A DNA stretch of 64,000 nt, taken from contig NZ_FRCD01000001.1 in assembly GCF_900142785.1 (NCBI RefSeq), positions 62,001-126,000 on the forward strand, in the 5' to 3' direction. The translations under genes were made by a program, and so were the position numbers. This document shows positions 34,401 to 43,087 of the stretch, in pieces. The notes beneath the pieces are model-generated. The model was not told where the DNA came from. It worked only from the letters and a program-made list of their open reading frames with translations, and ran no database searches. The stretch's first letter is position 1; each line of letters starts with the position of its first letter. The DNA is from Chryseobacterium carnipullorum (GTDB lineage Bacteria; Bacteroidota; Bacteroidia; Flavobacteriales; Weeksellaceae).

Positions 34401-37400
34401 ACAGGCTTATGTGGCGGTGAATTTGTAAAGCTTGTTATCACACTTTCGCTACCTCCATTTTCAATATATAATTTTGTAAAAGCAGAAGGCGCTCCACCTG
34501 GAGAAAATGTTAAAACGTATGTATAGGTTCCCGGATTTAGCATTGTTTCCGAATACACAGGCATCCCTGACTGTCCGGATAAAGTTCCGTTAGGGAAAAA
34601 TGTATTAATACCGAGTGTTGCCGATGTTCCTGCAACATAATTTCCTAGTTCAAACTTCAGCTTTGTAGCCTGACTAATTACAATTGTTCCTGTTTGCTGT
34701 ACTGTATTTGAACCCGATAATTGTACAATTAAATTGTTCGGATTATCTATATAATTAAGAGCATTATGTATTAAAGTCCCAGTAATACTGGTTATAGTAT
34801 TTATAAAGTCTCTATCGTCGCTGCTTACTGTTGTTTCTAAATATATATTCTCATTTAAATCCTGAGATACTATAGTATATGGTGTTCCAAAAGCTGTAGT
34901 TGCAACCCCATTAACTACATTATAAACTGTTTTAGTTAATAATTTATTTTTAATTTTTGCTGAAATAACAACTTTTCCACTTTTTCCATTAAAATTAGGA
35001 AGAGAAGATGCCTTTACAGAAATTTTCTTTCCGATATCTGCTGATTGAGCAGTGTAAGTTGCAAAACTTCCTCTGTCATTATACATGCTGTACTCTACCT
35101 GCAAATATGTTTTTTCACCCGTTGACGTTTCAGTAAATTCAGGGATTAACTTAAATTTCGCCCAATCTATTTGGGTATCTGTAAACACTTTCACAGAAAC
35201 TTTATCATTTGGACTTAAATTCACCTGTGAACCAATAACACTGTTATTATAGGTAGAGGCAGACGCTATTGTCATTGGAAACTGAGCGTAATTCACATCA
35301 TTGATGGTCAGAAATACTTTAGCATCATCTGACAATGGAATCGTCTTGTCTAAATATAAATTTAAAGTTCCAGCATTTCCAACAACGAAAGAACTGGTAC
35401 CAGAATTCACAAAATCTTCCTGAGAGCTATATATCGACAGATTTCTATTATCACTATCAACAGCTGGTATATTTGGCGTTGAATAAGTAATTTCAGGATT
35501 CCATGTAAGTTGATCCAGGGTTCCATTATATTTGGAAGATACTCTGAAGTAAAGCTTTTCTCCTTTACTGATATTAATGTTCTGATCTGCAAAAGAATGT
35601 AAGCTATAGTCTCCAGCATTAATGTTATTGACTAATGGATCATTATTTTTATATTGGAAAGAGACCGCAACACCGTCTGCTTTGCTACAGTCCTCTTCCG
35701 GATTACATGATATCTGATTCAGCTTAAAAGCATTTTTAACTTTGATAGAACCAGACTTTGGAGCTACCCATACACGAACAACATCATGTAATGGATTCTG
35801 TTCCAACATCATTTTTTTCTCTGCTTTATCCTGATCATCAAATAGTGAAATGGAAGGTTGTGCTCCACTGGAAGTAACATTAATAGGATATGGTGTCAAA
35901 CCACTATTGGGATCAAATGAAGGAACATTTCCAGCAAGGCTGTTAAAGTACACTTTCCCATTTTTCACAAAGTCTACCAATCCATCGTTATTGAAATCCA
36001 TAAAATACGATGACGTTGTATTGGTACTGTTAGAATAATCGAACCCAAGACTTCCTCCACCGAAATTAGCATCAATTCCAACTCCCCAAGATGAATTTTT
36101 AGACTTACCGATATCCTGCAAATTCCCAACACTCACCTGAGGACCAAATGCCTGAATTCCATTTGTTGCGGTTGACAAGTTTTTAGAATAAGAAATAACT
36201 CCATTATTCTGATATACTCTGTCTGCCAGATTATCCCCATCTATATCTATTAAAGTAATTTTACTTTCCGAAGATGAATTGCTGATGGAACCATGCGCCC
36301 CAACAGTTCCTTTTCTGAAACTGAATAAACCAGTATCACTTGTAGATGGAGAGGATAAATTATATGCTCCTACGCTAATTCCAAAATTGGTTCCTGTAGA
36401 TTTACCCTGACTTCCTGAAAGCATGGTATATCCTTGAAATAATTGCCCTGAAGAAAGCAAGCCTGGAAAACTGGCAGGATCCGGTGCCGCCCAAGGCTGA
36501 GGTGCCCCAAACATATTGGCTCCATCGGGAGCTTCATTATATTCTATTTCATTAGTATAAAAAACAGCACCTGCTGCATCTTTCTCCGTTATTTTTTTTA
36601 ATAAGGATTTCCTGAAAGTTTTATCATCATTTTTATACCCGAACTCATAACTCCTTACATTTTCATCACCATATTTGATTTCAACTTTGCTTAGTCTCTT
36701 TGATTCTATCTGAAGAAAACCTAGTCTTCCATTAATCTGAACATCTTCTCTACCAGGAGTTGTTGTAAATAGAACTTTATATTTTTTTGCCGGATTTTGT
36801 GTATTATGTAATGTGTAATCAATTTGAGAAATATGCAATTCCTGACCTCCATTTCCTGGGTTTCCTGTGTAGGTTGATTTATCATATGTATACAGCACAT
36901 AATTTCCATTGGTGTCGATCGTTTTATACAAAGCCCAATGTCCTATATTCCCAGCTGCGTCTTTAAGAATAGCATTATCTTTTATTCCGGCCTCATCTCC
37001 TCCAAAATAGGACTTTGTGCCATCTTTAGAGGTTACTATCCATATATAGTCTTTAGGGTTGGTTCCTTTTCTTATGATTCTGTTATAAGCACCTTCAATT
37101 CTTGGATAAAATTGTCTGTCTGACTGTCTTGCCTTTTCAAAGCCCTCATTCCTGTTAGGCATGGCAAAAACTCCGGGACTTACCTCAAAGGTCAACTGTT
37201 CTCCTCCTATTGAATACAATTCAGTTTCAGTCCCTGAATTGTAGGTAGGAACGCCCCATCTTGTATCAATAGTTATGGCAGGAACAGACATATCCCAGCC
37301 AAGCCCCATCCAGCCGTTTCCTCCTTCACTGCTATAGCTTACTCCTAAAGAAGGCTGCATTCCAGCTCTACCTGCAGGAAGTTTAATTGGGAAATTGGTG

Positions 37401-38698
37401 GTAACACTTCCCATACTGTTAGGTGATGGTGGAGCAATGCTTACAATTCCCTCAGAAGGGTTCGCCGCTTTGATGTCTTTAATAGAGTTGGGAGCATAGC
37501 TTCCTGTTTCCGGAGATTCGGGAACTTTTAAAACTCCATTGACCATGTCTGTAAAGTGGGTCGTTTTTGACACCAAAACATTTTGCTGTAGATTGACACT
37601 GTCTTTGTCTAAAGCAATCCATTTTTTCTCTGTTCTGTCAAAATAAAAAGTTTTGATATCCTGTTCCGTATATCCGGTTGGTATTTTACTTTTATCATAT
37701 CCTAAAGATACTTTTGCCGGAGCCGAAAAATGATCTCCATGGGGAAGGAAACGATACCCTGCATTTTCAGAGGTTACGTTGACCATTTCAGGAGTAATCG
37801 CAGGCATATCTATGTCTCTAAGTGCTGTGATTGAAAAGTTTTCTGAACTTTTAAGGACTCCTTTTGGGATGTTTAATTCAGCGGAACCCAGATTAAGTTT
37901 TTCAGAATTACTGATACTTCCAACAAATTTTGAAACAGACAAAGCATTGTATTTTACGCCGATACTATTTTCAAGATTCTGTTTTTTATTAGAAATTCCT
38001 ATCCTAAGGTTTTTTACCTTATAGCTATAGTCTGCAAGATAAGGCAAGGTAAAAATTACCGTGTTTTTTCCTTGTTGGATAGATTGATCTGCAATAGGTT
38101 CCGACTGGTGGATCCAGGTCGTATTTTTTTGGATATTTTTTCCGCCAACAGCCAGATCATCATTGATTACCTTGCTAACTTCCTTATAGCTGTCAACTCC
38201 ATACAAATCATATTCTAATGTATATTGATACGCAGAATTAATTTTTTCATCAACTGAAATATTAAAGATATTATCATAGATCTGATCAATAGGATGTTCT
38301 GAACTTGTTCCTATGATACCTTCTTTAATATCAGAAATATAGTATCGCTTTTCATTTAGTGATAAAGGAGCCGAAGCATTATACTTGATCGTTTTAGCAG
38401 GTGAAACCAAAATATTATGGACTGATTTCTCTTTGCTTCCGTCAATAGTATTTCCGGAAATACCATCAGGCTCTTTAGAGATATCTTTTTTCTCTTCACC
38501 CGTAATACGTTCAGAAATTTCTTTCTTAATATTTTTTTTTGAAGCGTAATTAATTTCCATTATGGGGGTCACGTTGTCATGCCTATTCAAATAAGATGAA
38601 TTAGCATAAGCATGAACCTGAGACCAACAAGTGAAAAATATAATTGAATTAAGAAGTTTTGTTTTCTTTCTTAACACGCTTAATAAAGATTTTTCCAT
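28412..38698 (-). CDS. Giant SpvB/TcB/Rhs polymorphic toxin with C-terminal transglutaminase domain
   Basis: A 3428-residue secreted protein. In order: signal peptide (about 1-30, ending SQVHA); N-terminal beta-rich region; SpvB domain (from about 415, NFPIKLPAGRAGMQPSLGVS); FG-GAP/VCBS repeats (DIDGDNLADRV near 820, DFNNDGLVDFV near 900, DYNGDGFPDDF near 1640, DINGDGLPDKF near 1750, DMNGDGYPDFV near 1920); YD repeats (about 2100-3050); Rhs core (about 3080-3200, with HPDHLGSSSYITG, YKFNGKELDAETGYYYYGARYY and the DPNG boundary at 3206-3209). The organisation equals a fused Tc-toxin B and C subunit, which forms a hollow shell around its C-terminal effector. The effector resembles microbial transglutaminase. 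No T9SS tail is visible. Confidence 0.92.
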   Translation of the reverse strand: MEKSLLSVLRKKTKLLNSIIFFTCWSQVHAYANSSYLNRHDNVTPIMEINYASKKNIKKEISERITGEEKKDISKEPDGISGNTIDGSKEKSVHNILVSPAKTIKYNASAPLSLNEKRYYISDIKEGIIGTSSEHPIDQIYDNIFNISVDEKINSAYQYTLEYDLYGVDSYKEVSKVINDDLAVGGKNIQKNTTWIHQSEPIADQSIQQGKNTVIFTLPYLADYSYKVKNLRIGISNKKQNLENSIGVKYNALSVSKFVGSISNSEKLNLGSAELNIPKGVLKSSENFSITALRDIDMPAITPEMVNVTSENAGYRFLPHGDHFSAPAKVSLGYDKSKIPTGYTEQDIKTFYFDRTEKKWIALDKDSVNLQQNVLVSKTTHFTDMVNGVLKVPESPETGSYAPNSIKDIKAANPSEGIVSIAPPSPNSMGSVTTNFPIKLPAGRAGMQPSLGVSYSSEGGNGWMGLGWDMSVPAITIDTRWGVPTYNSGTETELYSIGGEQLTFEVSPGVFAMPNRNEGFEKARQSDRQFYPRIEGAYNRIIRKGTNPKDYIWIVTSKDGTKSYFGGDEAGIKDNAILKDAAGNIGHWALYKTIDTNGNYVLYTYDKSTYTGNPGNGGQELHISQIDYTLHNTQNPAKKYKVLFTTTPGREDVQINGRLGFLQIESKRLSKVEIKYGDENVRSYEFGYKNDDKTFRKSLLKKITEKDAAGAVFYTNEIEYNEAPDGANMFGAPQPWAAPDPASFPGLLSSGQLFQGYTMLSGSQGKSTGTNFGISVGAYNLSSPSTSDTGLFSFRKGTVGAHGSISNSSSESKITLIDIDGDNLADRVYQNNGVISYSKNLSTATNGIQAFGPQVSVGNLQDIGKSKNSSWGVGIDANFGGGSLGFDYSNSTNTTSSYFMDFNNDGLVDFVKNGKVYFNSLAGNVPSFDPNSGLTPYPINVTSSGAQPSISLFDDQDKAEKKMMLEQNPLHDVVRVWVAPKSGSIKVKNAFKLNQISCNPEEDCSKADGVAVSFQYKNNDPLVNNINAGDYSLHSFADQNINISKGEKLYFRVSSKYNGTLDQLTWNPEITYSTPNIPAVDSDNRNLSIYSSQEDFVNSGTSSFVVGNAGTLNLYLDKTIPLSDDAKVFLTINDVNYAQFPMTIASASTYNNSVIGSQVNLSPNDKVSVKVFTDTQIDWAKFKLIPEFTETSTGEKTYLQVEYSMYNDRGSFATYTAQSADIGKKISVKASSLPNFNGKSGKVVISAKIKNKLLTKTVYNVVNGVATTAFGTPYTIVSQDLNENIYLETTVSSDDRDFINTITSITGTLIHNALNYIDNPNNLIVQLSGSNTVQQTGTIVISQATKLKFELGNYVAGTSATLGINTFFPNGTLSGQSGMPVYSETMLNPGTYTYVLTFSPGGAPSAFTKLYIENGGSESVITSFTNSPPHKPVLGPLAPTSALNSNEYDSRFGMLYRGWGGLIVNGNNLAKNTIVEAYDINNNFANGGTVAEMKVDETRLKFSNAYGTDPGTNPTINNPTIDPDGNVTIVDNDGSLAKNYFLTINSNVNNTDKGRLIDVDPSIYISQNVINASRLGIHSIDSNFNNNSLSQAAGSELNAPNIQLKNQSVSVGAGVSVGFAGVNVSQTIFSEAKSIRNVLDYNGDGFPDDFNKTNVKITYPVGFLSGSSLNVGSQSISKASSSGLSSSYSFVHGESRRMAFIQTTGKKSESRAFNDNLISSSVDSKVAATKLSVGANGETSSEHSKQTFLDINGDGLPDKFNTNSFELNIGNGFAGNNSWGSDIKPEGVGSGFGLGGGISLFRGSFEFGVNFSSNTSTTTKELVDINGDGLADKVVYAGNSATVYLNLGDRMSTTPLNLNFQNGNDIHKDVSISVGGNAAGTILIPIPIVAGVSGLKLNVTLGVSKGASSSRSHATFKDMNGDGYPDFVTSDDTDNIKVQLNQIGATNLLKKVTTPMGGSWEVTYERVGNTYNMPQSKYVLKSVITNDGFAGDNAFSTDVTKVTMDYEEPYYSRRERAFYGFRQVTVNQIDTKQGGASSNAVYRKTRQRFHNNNYYLKGLLYSEVLLDANNKSWTVKVSNYTLKQLKDTNTNFTIKYGEDEKTYQNFACFVALFNTNSNFTEGDTGWKSTNTNINKFDQWGHATEVVDAGDSDIGASEVLNSTVSYTLINPSANIIVPTSVKNTAQGVTREKKAEYNANGDLSKMTILNQGTNYSVYDFEYDVYGNITKSTGPANVQNQRFFHQYTYDDNVKTYPVKVQDAFGYSSKTKYDFRFGVPTYTEDMNLQPMKYVYDAKARTTEITGPYELFNNIPWTIKFEYNPITNAPLNATNAQSFATTKHYDPEYADNTINTITVADGFGGAVQVKKTGDIHNQGLKYIVAGKVEEDAFGRALKTYYPTLEDISSSNTQYNAAVDNIEPTLNQYDVLDRVIYTKLPGENLFSTITYGFGTDVQGRNMFETIFKDELGSIKKTYTDIKGRTTSVHEVSNTGDIKTQFTHDAIGEILQVKDVNNNITTSVYDDLGRRISYMHPDSGVTTYKYDPANNMTSKTNAANETVEYKYDYSRLKEVRYPLYPENNVKYYYGNALDASAMDNNAVGRLWYQTDATGTQYLKYGRLGELTYQRRSVAVPGAQVYWFGTEWQYDTWNRVKTITYPDGEKLTYKYDKAGNLNNVASLKDGNSYPMINSIGYDKFEQRVYLKNGNNTETTYEYETNRRRLLKMYAKNTTRSFMQNVYQYDVVSNVMQVHNNAPVVNGLLGGGTNYAYGYDDLYRLTSASGNWRGINTQAQEERHRYTVAMSYDNMHNIMSKTQKHEWTTGATNNNWTAMEPTSYRLNYKYDNPAHPHAPTTIIDEPNLVPSSTCCNPDDPGVKFQHYKYDAKGNPTTIEQESCIYTEAKAVYQWDEENRLRFVDTNPSTPEIDGAAIYTYDAGGERIIKDVLYSGIIFLNKGDLTNSWPQNPVTSHSATIYPNGLLTLSLLFDSTGAVSMPHYTKHYYAGSQRIVTKNGTSPNIGAFDCNWLIIPFGGSTPPINPVNVSNTILQAATQSGLTVMQQYNITPPPNYGQNAGYNGSCVNNYAGDKEKEIYWFHPDHLGSSSYITGLDGEVTQNIEYFPSGETFVENHRNSNYSPYKFNGKELDAETGYYYYGARYYNPRFSLWLNVDPLADYNPFYNSEHYIDGEHNEGIYNSGNNNPYIYTYQNPIIFVDPNGKQSNSSNNNNNQIHRTYALNSYIKMWERANKPMTPNEKETLKAGCIGITALNVGITGKLFFPGNVPPRGPAYSSLKRAQDAAKLKEADIKKNPSNYPKGAHVVIFSMRFWTKNSTEFQPDKYSRIDLTNYKYLAKPGFTNFDFGIYDKKTNLWWHANHCDGCANSQTGKPEPMSVYESDLSYYSKPLLDFNRQVFIPAVTTVNVPSSSNSSSTNKKQKP
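28469..29026 (-). other. Microbial-transglutaminase-like effector domain of the Rhs toxin
   Basis: Residues about 3225-3410 follow the Rhs DPNG boundary and share, in order, the landmarks of Streptomyces mobaraensis transglutaminase: GCIGITALNVG (GCVGVTWVNSG in that enzyme), VIFSMRFW (VIYSKHFW), FTNFDFG (FVNFDYG), WWHANH (WTHGNH), MSVYES (MHVYES) and LDFNR (SDFDR). The triad C64, D255, H274 aligns with C3254, D3351 and H3364; I checked these codons at 28939-28937, 28648-28646 and 28609-28607. The Cys-to-Asp distance is 97 residues here against 191 in the Streptomyces enzyme, so this is a compact form. Function is inferred from the motifs. Confidence 0.8.
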
Positions 38699-38720
38699 TC
38701 GTTTATATGTGTTTTTTTAT

Positions 38721-38760
38721 CTCTAAGACACTCTGGTTTTACCTGTAGAGCGTCTTAGAG
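38721..38760. other. Strong intercistronic hairpin before the Rhs gene
   Basis: Arms CTCTAAGACACTCT (38721-38734) and AGAGCGTCTTAGAG (38747-38760) pair over 14 positions with one mismatch or G-T pair. It lies in the 70-base gap between the LamG-like gene and the Rhs gene. The minus-strand side is followed by an A-run, not a T-run, so it is not a canonical terminator. mRNA processing, stabilisation or attenuation are possible roles. Confidence 0.6.
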
Positions 38761-38768
38761 ATTTAATA

Positions 38769-40736
38769 TTAATTTTTTACAATTAGTTTAAATACTTTTA
38801 TTTCAGACGAAGTTTTTACAATAATTAAATACACGCCTTCGGCTGATAGGGTATCTTTTATTTCATAGTAATCTTTGCCTTTGTCCTGTATGGTTCTTAC
38901 CAATCTTCCAGATCCGTCATGTATTTTTATGTCTACCGTTTCTATTTTATCTGAAATAATTCTAATGGTAAAAGGCTGTCCTTTTGATACCGGATTAGGA
39001 TAAATGACAATTCCATTTTCTTTTTTCCTTGTCACTTTTACCGTATCTTTTTTAGTACAGTTATCTGACGTTTTTACTGTTACCGTGTATTCTCCCGGCT
39101 CATAAACATTGATCGAAGCAGAACTGCTTGTAAATCCGTTATCAGAAGTCCATGTATAGACTGCATTAGGGTCTGTAATTTGTGTTGATGCATCAAACTG
39201 TGCAGAATTTCCTGAAGAAAGTGCGACATCCGGACCAAGATCTAAATTAATAGTGCTGAAGTCATTAACCGTAAAATCATATCCGGTAACATTATTATCA
39301 GCATCCGTAATATTCAGGTGATAATTGCCAATTGTTAAATTAGGAAATGATACCTGTGAGGTCTGAACGGTTATATTTTGTGATGTTCCGTTACCTGTAA
39401 GGACAACATTAAACGGCGCTTTTCCTCCTTTAATATTTAAATTAAGAGTTCCGCTCGTCGTAGTACACGTAGGCTGAGTAATCTGATAAGTAGATAAAAT
39501 TTTATTTCCTAAAGCAAATGAGAAAACATCGGTCCCGGACAGGTCCTGATCAAAAACAACATCTTTAAAATGCACCCCCTGGTTATTATCAAGATGATCC
39601 ATTGCGTAAGCCTCAATATTGGCCGAATTAAAATTCCCCTGTCCTGTTCTGTCTACAAGAAGCCACAGTTTTTTATCTGCCGGAATCTGAGATATAATAT
39701 CTTTAATAGAGAAAACGACCTCCGTTGGAATGGTCTGTGAATTTTCTGTTGTAAATCTCGCTTTCCATTTTCTTTTTAATAGTCTATACCCAAAAGTATC
39801 AACGTCAAGCTCTAACGGTTTTTTATTATCACCCCAAATCAAAAAACTCTGATCTGGAAATTGTGCATCGTTTGATTTATTATCTATCGTCAATTTTTTC
39901 GCTGCAATCACAAGTCTCTTTTGTTCTGACGAACTGGTAGCCTGTTTCTGATAAAGATCTGAATATCCGTCTCTTGCAATACCTGTGATATTGGCAGGAT
40001 AATCATTAAAATCATCCTGCTTCCAGATTTTTTTGTTTTTGGAGCTTAGATATTCTGTATAAGGCATTGTAATAGCGTATTTTACAGCCAGATAAGAATT
40101 CACCCTATTGCGCTCGTTAAGCGTAAGGATTTTTCTGTATGCAAAAAATTCAGGAAGTTTTCCTGTAAAGTTTTTCCATTGATGGTTTCCTTCATCTTTC
40201 CCGATATACATCGATGAAAGCCCTGTCTTACCTATTACTTTGGTAATTTTAGTGGAAGGGTTTCCAAACTTGGAATACAAACTGAAAGAGGCCAAAGTAT
40301 CTATTATGCTTGTATTGATATAATTAATCTGTTCGTTATTGTATCTGAAAACATTTTTAGTACTGTAAAACAGCTCTTTCTCATCTGTATTCTCAGTTGT
40401 AAATAATGCAGATTCCTGTGTTGAATTCTTATTCTGATAAGCCGTAAAAAAGTTCAGTTTATCTATCGTTTCTATGACAAAAGGAAACTTCAAAAAATCA
40501 TCTACACCATCAAAATTTAAACATTCATTATAATTGAGTAATGAATATGTTGGTTGATTAGCTCCCGTTAAAGCTTGTATCTGATGCTGATTGCCGCTAT
40601 AATCCTGGTACAACAGCGAAGGGGTCTGAAGTGAATTGGTCTTATACCATACACTTGTGCCTCCTACGCCTCCAGGAGACTGTGCATTTGAAATGCAGGC
40701 AAGTAAAACGCTGAGGATCGTAACTATTTTTTTCAT
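38769..40736 (-). CDS. T9SS-sorted surface protein with LamG-like and SprB-like domains
   Basis: A 655-residue protein with a signal peptide (1-18, ending SNAQ). Residues about 25-220 form a LamG-like beta-sandwich (SLLNYNECLNFDGVDDFLKF, FTGKLPEFFAYRKILTLNERNRVNSYLAVKYAI). A second beta region (about 225-400) and a SprB-like repeat (about 410-490, ITQPTCTTTSGTLNLNIKGG) follow. A PKD-like segment then leads to a type A sorting domain (about 580-655) starting IVIYPNPVSKGQ and ending VFKLIVKN. It should be exported through T9SS to the surface. It follows the S8 protease by 15 bases. Specific function unknown; adhesion or binding is likely. Confidence 0.85.
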   Translation of the reverse strand: MKKIVTILSVLLACISNAQSPGGVGGTSVWYKTNSLQTPSLLYQDYSGNQHQIQALTGANQPTYSLLNYNECLNFDGVDDFLKFPFVIETIDKLNFFTAYQNKNSTQESALFTTENTDEKELFYSTKNVFRYNNEQINYINTSIIDTLASFSLYSKFGNPSTKITKVIGKTGLSSMYIGKDEGNHQWKNFTGKLPEFFAYRKILTLNERNRVNSYLAVKYAITMPYTEYLSSKNKKIWKQDDFNDYPANITGIARDGYSDLYQKQATSSSEQKRLVIAAKKLTIDNKSNDAQFPDQSFLIWGDNKKPLELDVDTFGYRLLKRKWKARFTTENSQTIPTEVVFSIKDIISQIPADKKLWLLVDRTGQGNFNSANIEAYAMDHLDNNQGVHFKDVVFDQDLSGTDVFSFALGNKILSTYQITQPTCTTTSGTLNLNIKGGKAPFNVVLTGNGTSQNITVQTSQVSFPNLTIGNYHLNITDADNNVTGYDFTVNDFSTINLDLGPDVALSSGNSAQFDASTQITDPNAVYTWTSDNGFTSSSASINVYEPGEYTVTVKTSDNCTKKDTVKVTRKKENGIVIYPNPVSKGQPFTIRIISDKIETVDIKIHDGSGRLVRTIQDKGKDYYEIKDTLSAEGVYLIIVKTSSEIKVFKLIVKN

Positions 40737-40751
40737 GTATGTAAGCGTTTT

Positions 40752-42995
40752 TTATTTGATGATAAGTTTTTTGGTTTCCTTATATTCAGCGGTCTCTATA
40801 GAAACCATATAGATTCCCTGAGAATAGGATCTCGTGTCTATAGTTTTTATGAAATCTCCTTTTGGAAATTTAGTCGAACTTTGTTCCGATGATATCAGCT
40901 TACCTGAAGCATCATAAACAGAAATTTTAATGGAAGACTCGCTCTTTAAGAAAAATCTAATGTTTACTTCTTCTTTAGCAGGATTTGGGAATAATGTAAA
41001 ATGTTCAGATGCCGAACTGGTGGTGTTAGACGCTGACAGAACTTCCAAACCTACTCTTTCCTGAGCTCTATATCTCATAACAGAAATAAGGTCAAAACAT
41101 GGGGTGATAAAAGCGCGGAATCCCGCACCCTGCTCAACATGAAAACCCGGAAGTAAAAGAATATCTCTGGATGCAATATATTCAACACCCTGCACAGGAG
41201 CTATAACTTTATTACTTGCAACGATCTGTTTAGCCAAAATGGTTTGACTTGTCGTAATATCATTGGCCGGGCTTACCAATGTTTTCAGATCTTCTTTATA
41301 ACAGAAATCTACATTGGACACAACTATCGAAAAGGTCTGACTTCCACCAGGTAATAAAGGTGTCGCATTTGTTTTAGGAGAAACAATGATTTTATAAGTT
41401 GCTATTTCAGGGTTTTTAACATCTACTCTTTCTATGGTATCTACATCATTGGTTGAGGTTTTTGTTGCGGCTCCCGTTAAATTGCTCATTCCACCTAATT
41501 TCCAAGGATAGTATGTACTTTCTGTTCCGTTAGAGTTTATCTTTACAATTTTTAAATCTAAATCATTAACTACGTTCGGATTAGTAAGATCTACCACATT
41601 ATTAACCAGATTTCCCTGAGGATCTGTCCACGAAATAGTGGCAGACAATGGCTGACTTGTTTCGTAAGGAACTACATACAAAGTATATTTATTTCCCTGG
41701 TTTAGTGTAACTTCTTTTATTAATGTTGATTTTTTTTCATTATTAATAATTCCTTCAATATTATTGTAAATGGCTTCAGAAGCTCTTTTTGCATCTGCCA
41801 ATCCCCAACCATATATATAATCCGGTCCTTCAGTCCCTTTATCATTGGCTGTATGTGCTAACAATGCACGTACCGTGGAAGAAAGCATATAACTTTGTGT
41901 AGGACTTACAGATTTGTAATACTGCTGAAGTAAAGTAATAATACCTGAAACAACGGCTGCTGCCGAAGAAGTTCCTCTGTAAGTACCGTAAGCAGCATCG
42001 TAGGTTTCAATGGATGAATAAATATTTTCGCCCGGAGCACAGATATCCGGCTTTATTCTTCCGTCATCTGTAGGCCCATAGCTGCTGAATGCTGAAATAT
42101 CAAAGGCTTCATCAGAATTCATATTTACATTTTTCTTCGCTGAAGCAACAACCAGAACATTTTTCGCGATGCCTGCTCCTTCCAGTAGGTCATATCCATT
42201 TTTAGCAGATACCTGTGGAACGATCGCGGGATCAATCTCTCTGGCATTACCCGCTGCTTTTACAATTTGCAAATACGGTTTTAAGTACATCAGATTATCC
42301 CATGATTGCGCTGTTAGATTATATTTTCCAAACTGATAGTTTTGAAGATACATAGGATCGAAACCGTAGCTGTTATTGGCCACTAATATTCCGGTTGTCC
42401 CATTATATGCCTGTGAAAGCATTTCCGGAACATCATCTACCCAGTCATAAGCATTGATTTTTGCTTCGTAAGCAATTCCTCTAGCCTCAGCTTCACCATT
42501 ATTTCCTGCCAGCGTTCCTGCTATATTGGTACTATGTCGTGAAATCGTCTGATTTTGTAAATTATCGTAGCTGTTTATTTTTCCGGCTAATAACTCGTGG
42601 GTCGTTCTGGGTTTTGAATAATCCCACTGACCAATGATCATATTATTTCCGGTTATATTAAGTCCCAGTCCTCCTCCGGAATAGAGATTATTAGCTTTTG
42701 TCATTTTCGCTGCTCCGGCATTAAGAGTCGTATAATATATGGGGCGACCATTCTCATCAGCCCCGATAAGCTGTTTTTCATTGCCGTTTTCAGAAATAAA
42801 TTCCTTGTGGCCTAAGCTTTTAAGCCTTTGAATCTCATTTCTTTGCTTTTGCGCCTGCTCTTGTACTTTATTTCGAAAAGCCTGGATCTCTCGTTCCTGC
42901 GGGTCTGTTTTTAATTCATCTTTGGTCTGACCGTAAGATGAAAAAAAGAACATCACAGCGATACCTAATATAGATTTATGGTAGATTTTCTGCAT
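40752..42995 (-). CDS. T9SS-secreted S8 (subtilisin-like) serine peptidase
   Basis: A 747-residue exported protease. A signal peptide (1-23, ending SSYGQ) and a pro-region (to about 105) are followed by the subtilase domain. The catalytic residues are D125 (IIGQWDYS), H154 (SRHSTNIAGT), oxyanion N250 (KAAGN) and S343 (GTSSAAAV). A beta-sandwich domain (about 420-570) with VNDLDLKI is typical of Bacteroidota S8 proteases. The sorting domain (about 670-747) starts LFPNPAKEEVNI and ends TKKLIIK. It is upstream of the Rhs gene in the same run and could process surface proteins, including the toxin; this is inference. Confidence 0.93.
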   Translation of the reverse strand: MQKIYHKSILGIAVMFFFSSYGQTKDELKTDPQEREIQAFRNKVQEQAQKQRNEIQRLKSLGHKEFISENGNEKQLIGADENGRPIYYTTLNAGAAKMTKANNLYSGGGLGLNITGNNMIIGQWDYSKPRTTHELLAGKINSYDNLQNQTISRHSTNIAGTLAGNNGEAEARGIAYEAKINAYDWVDDVPEMLSQAYNGTTGILVANNSYGFDPMYLQNYQFGKYNLTAQSWDNLMYLKPYLQIVKAAGNAREIDPAIVPQVSAKNGYDLLEGAGIAKNVLVVASAKKNVNMNSDEAFDISAFSSYGPTDDGRIKPDICAPGENIYSSIETYDAAYGTYRGTSSAAAVVSGIITLLQQYYKSVSPTQSYMLSSTVRALLAHTANDKGTEGPDYIYGWGLADAKRASEAIYNNIEGIINNEKKSTLIKEVTLNQGNKYTLYVVPYETSQPLSATISWTDPQGNLVNNVVDLTNPNVVNDLDLKIVKINSNGTESTYYPWKLGGMSNLTGAATKTSTNDVDTIERVDVKNPEIATYKIIVSPKTNATPLLPGGSQTFSIVVSNVDFCYKEDLKTLVSPANDITTSQTILAKQIVASNKVIAPVQGVEYIASRDILLLPGFHVEQGAGFRAFITPCFDLISVMRYRAQERVGLEVLSASNTTSSASEHFTLFPNPAKEEVNIRFFLKSESSIKISVYDASGKLISSEQSSTKFPKGDFIKTIDTRSYSQGIYMVSIETAEYKETKKLIIK

Positions 42996-43046
42996 CCGGA
43001 AAAAATTTAATGGGTGTTTGTGTTTTACAGAGATATATTAGGATGA

Positions 43047-43072
43047 CATTAATCTGTATTCCCAGATTAATG
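43047..43072. other. Perfect hairpin before the S8 peptidase gene
   Basis: CATTAATCTG (43047-43056), loop TATTCC, CAGATTAATG (43063-43072). It sits in the 92-base gap between the fibre-like gene and the protease gene. There is no strong T-tract on the minus strand, so termination would be partial at best. Confidence 0.55.
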
Positions 43073-43087
43073 CCATCACTTATCATT

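Noticed and set aside
28412..38698. Assignment of the Rhs protein to a type VI secretion system.
   Set aside because: No VgrG, PAAR, Hcp or EagR-type chaperone gene is in the window, and the N-terminus is a Sec-type signal peptide followed by an SpvB domain, which fits a TcB/TcC-like layout.
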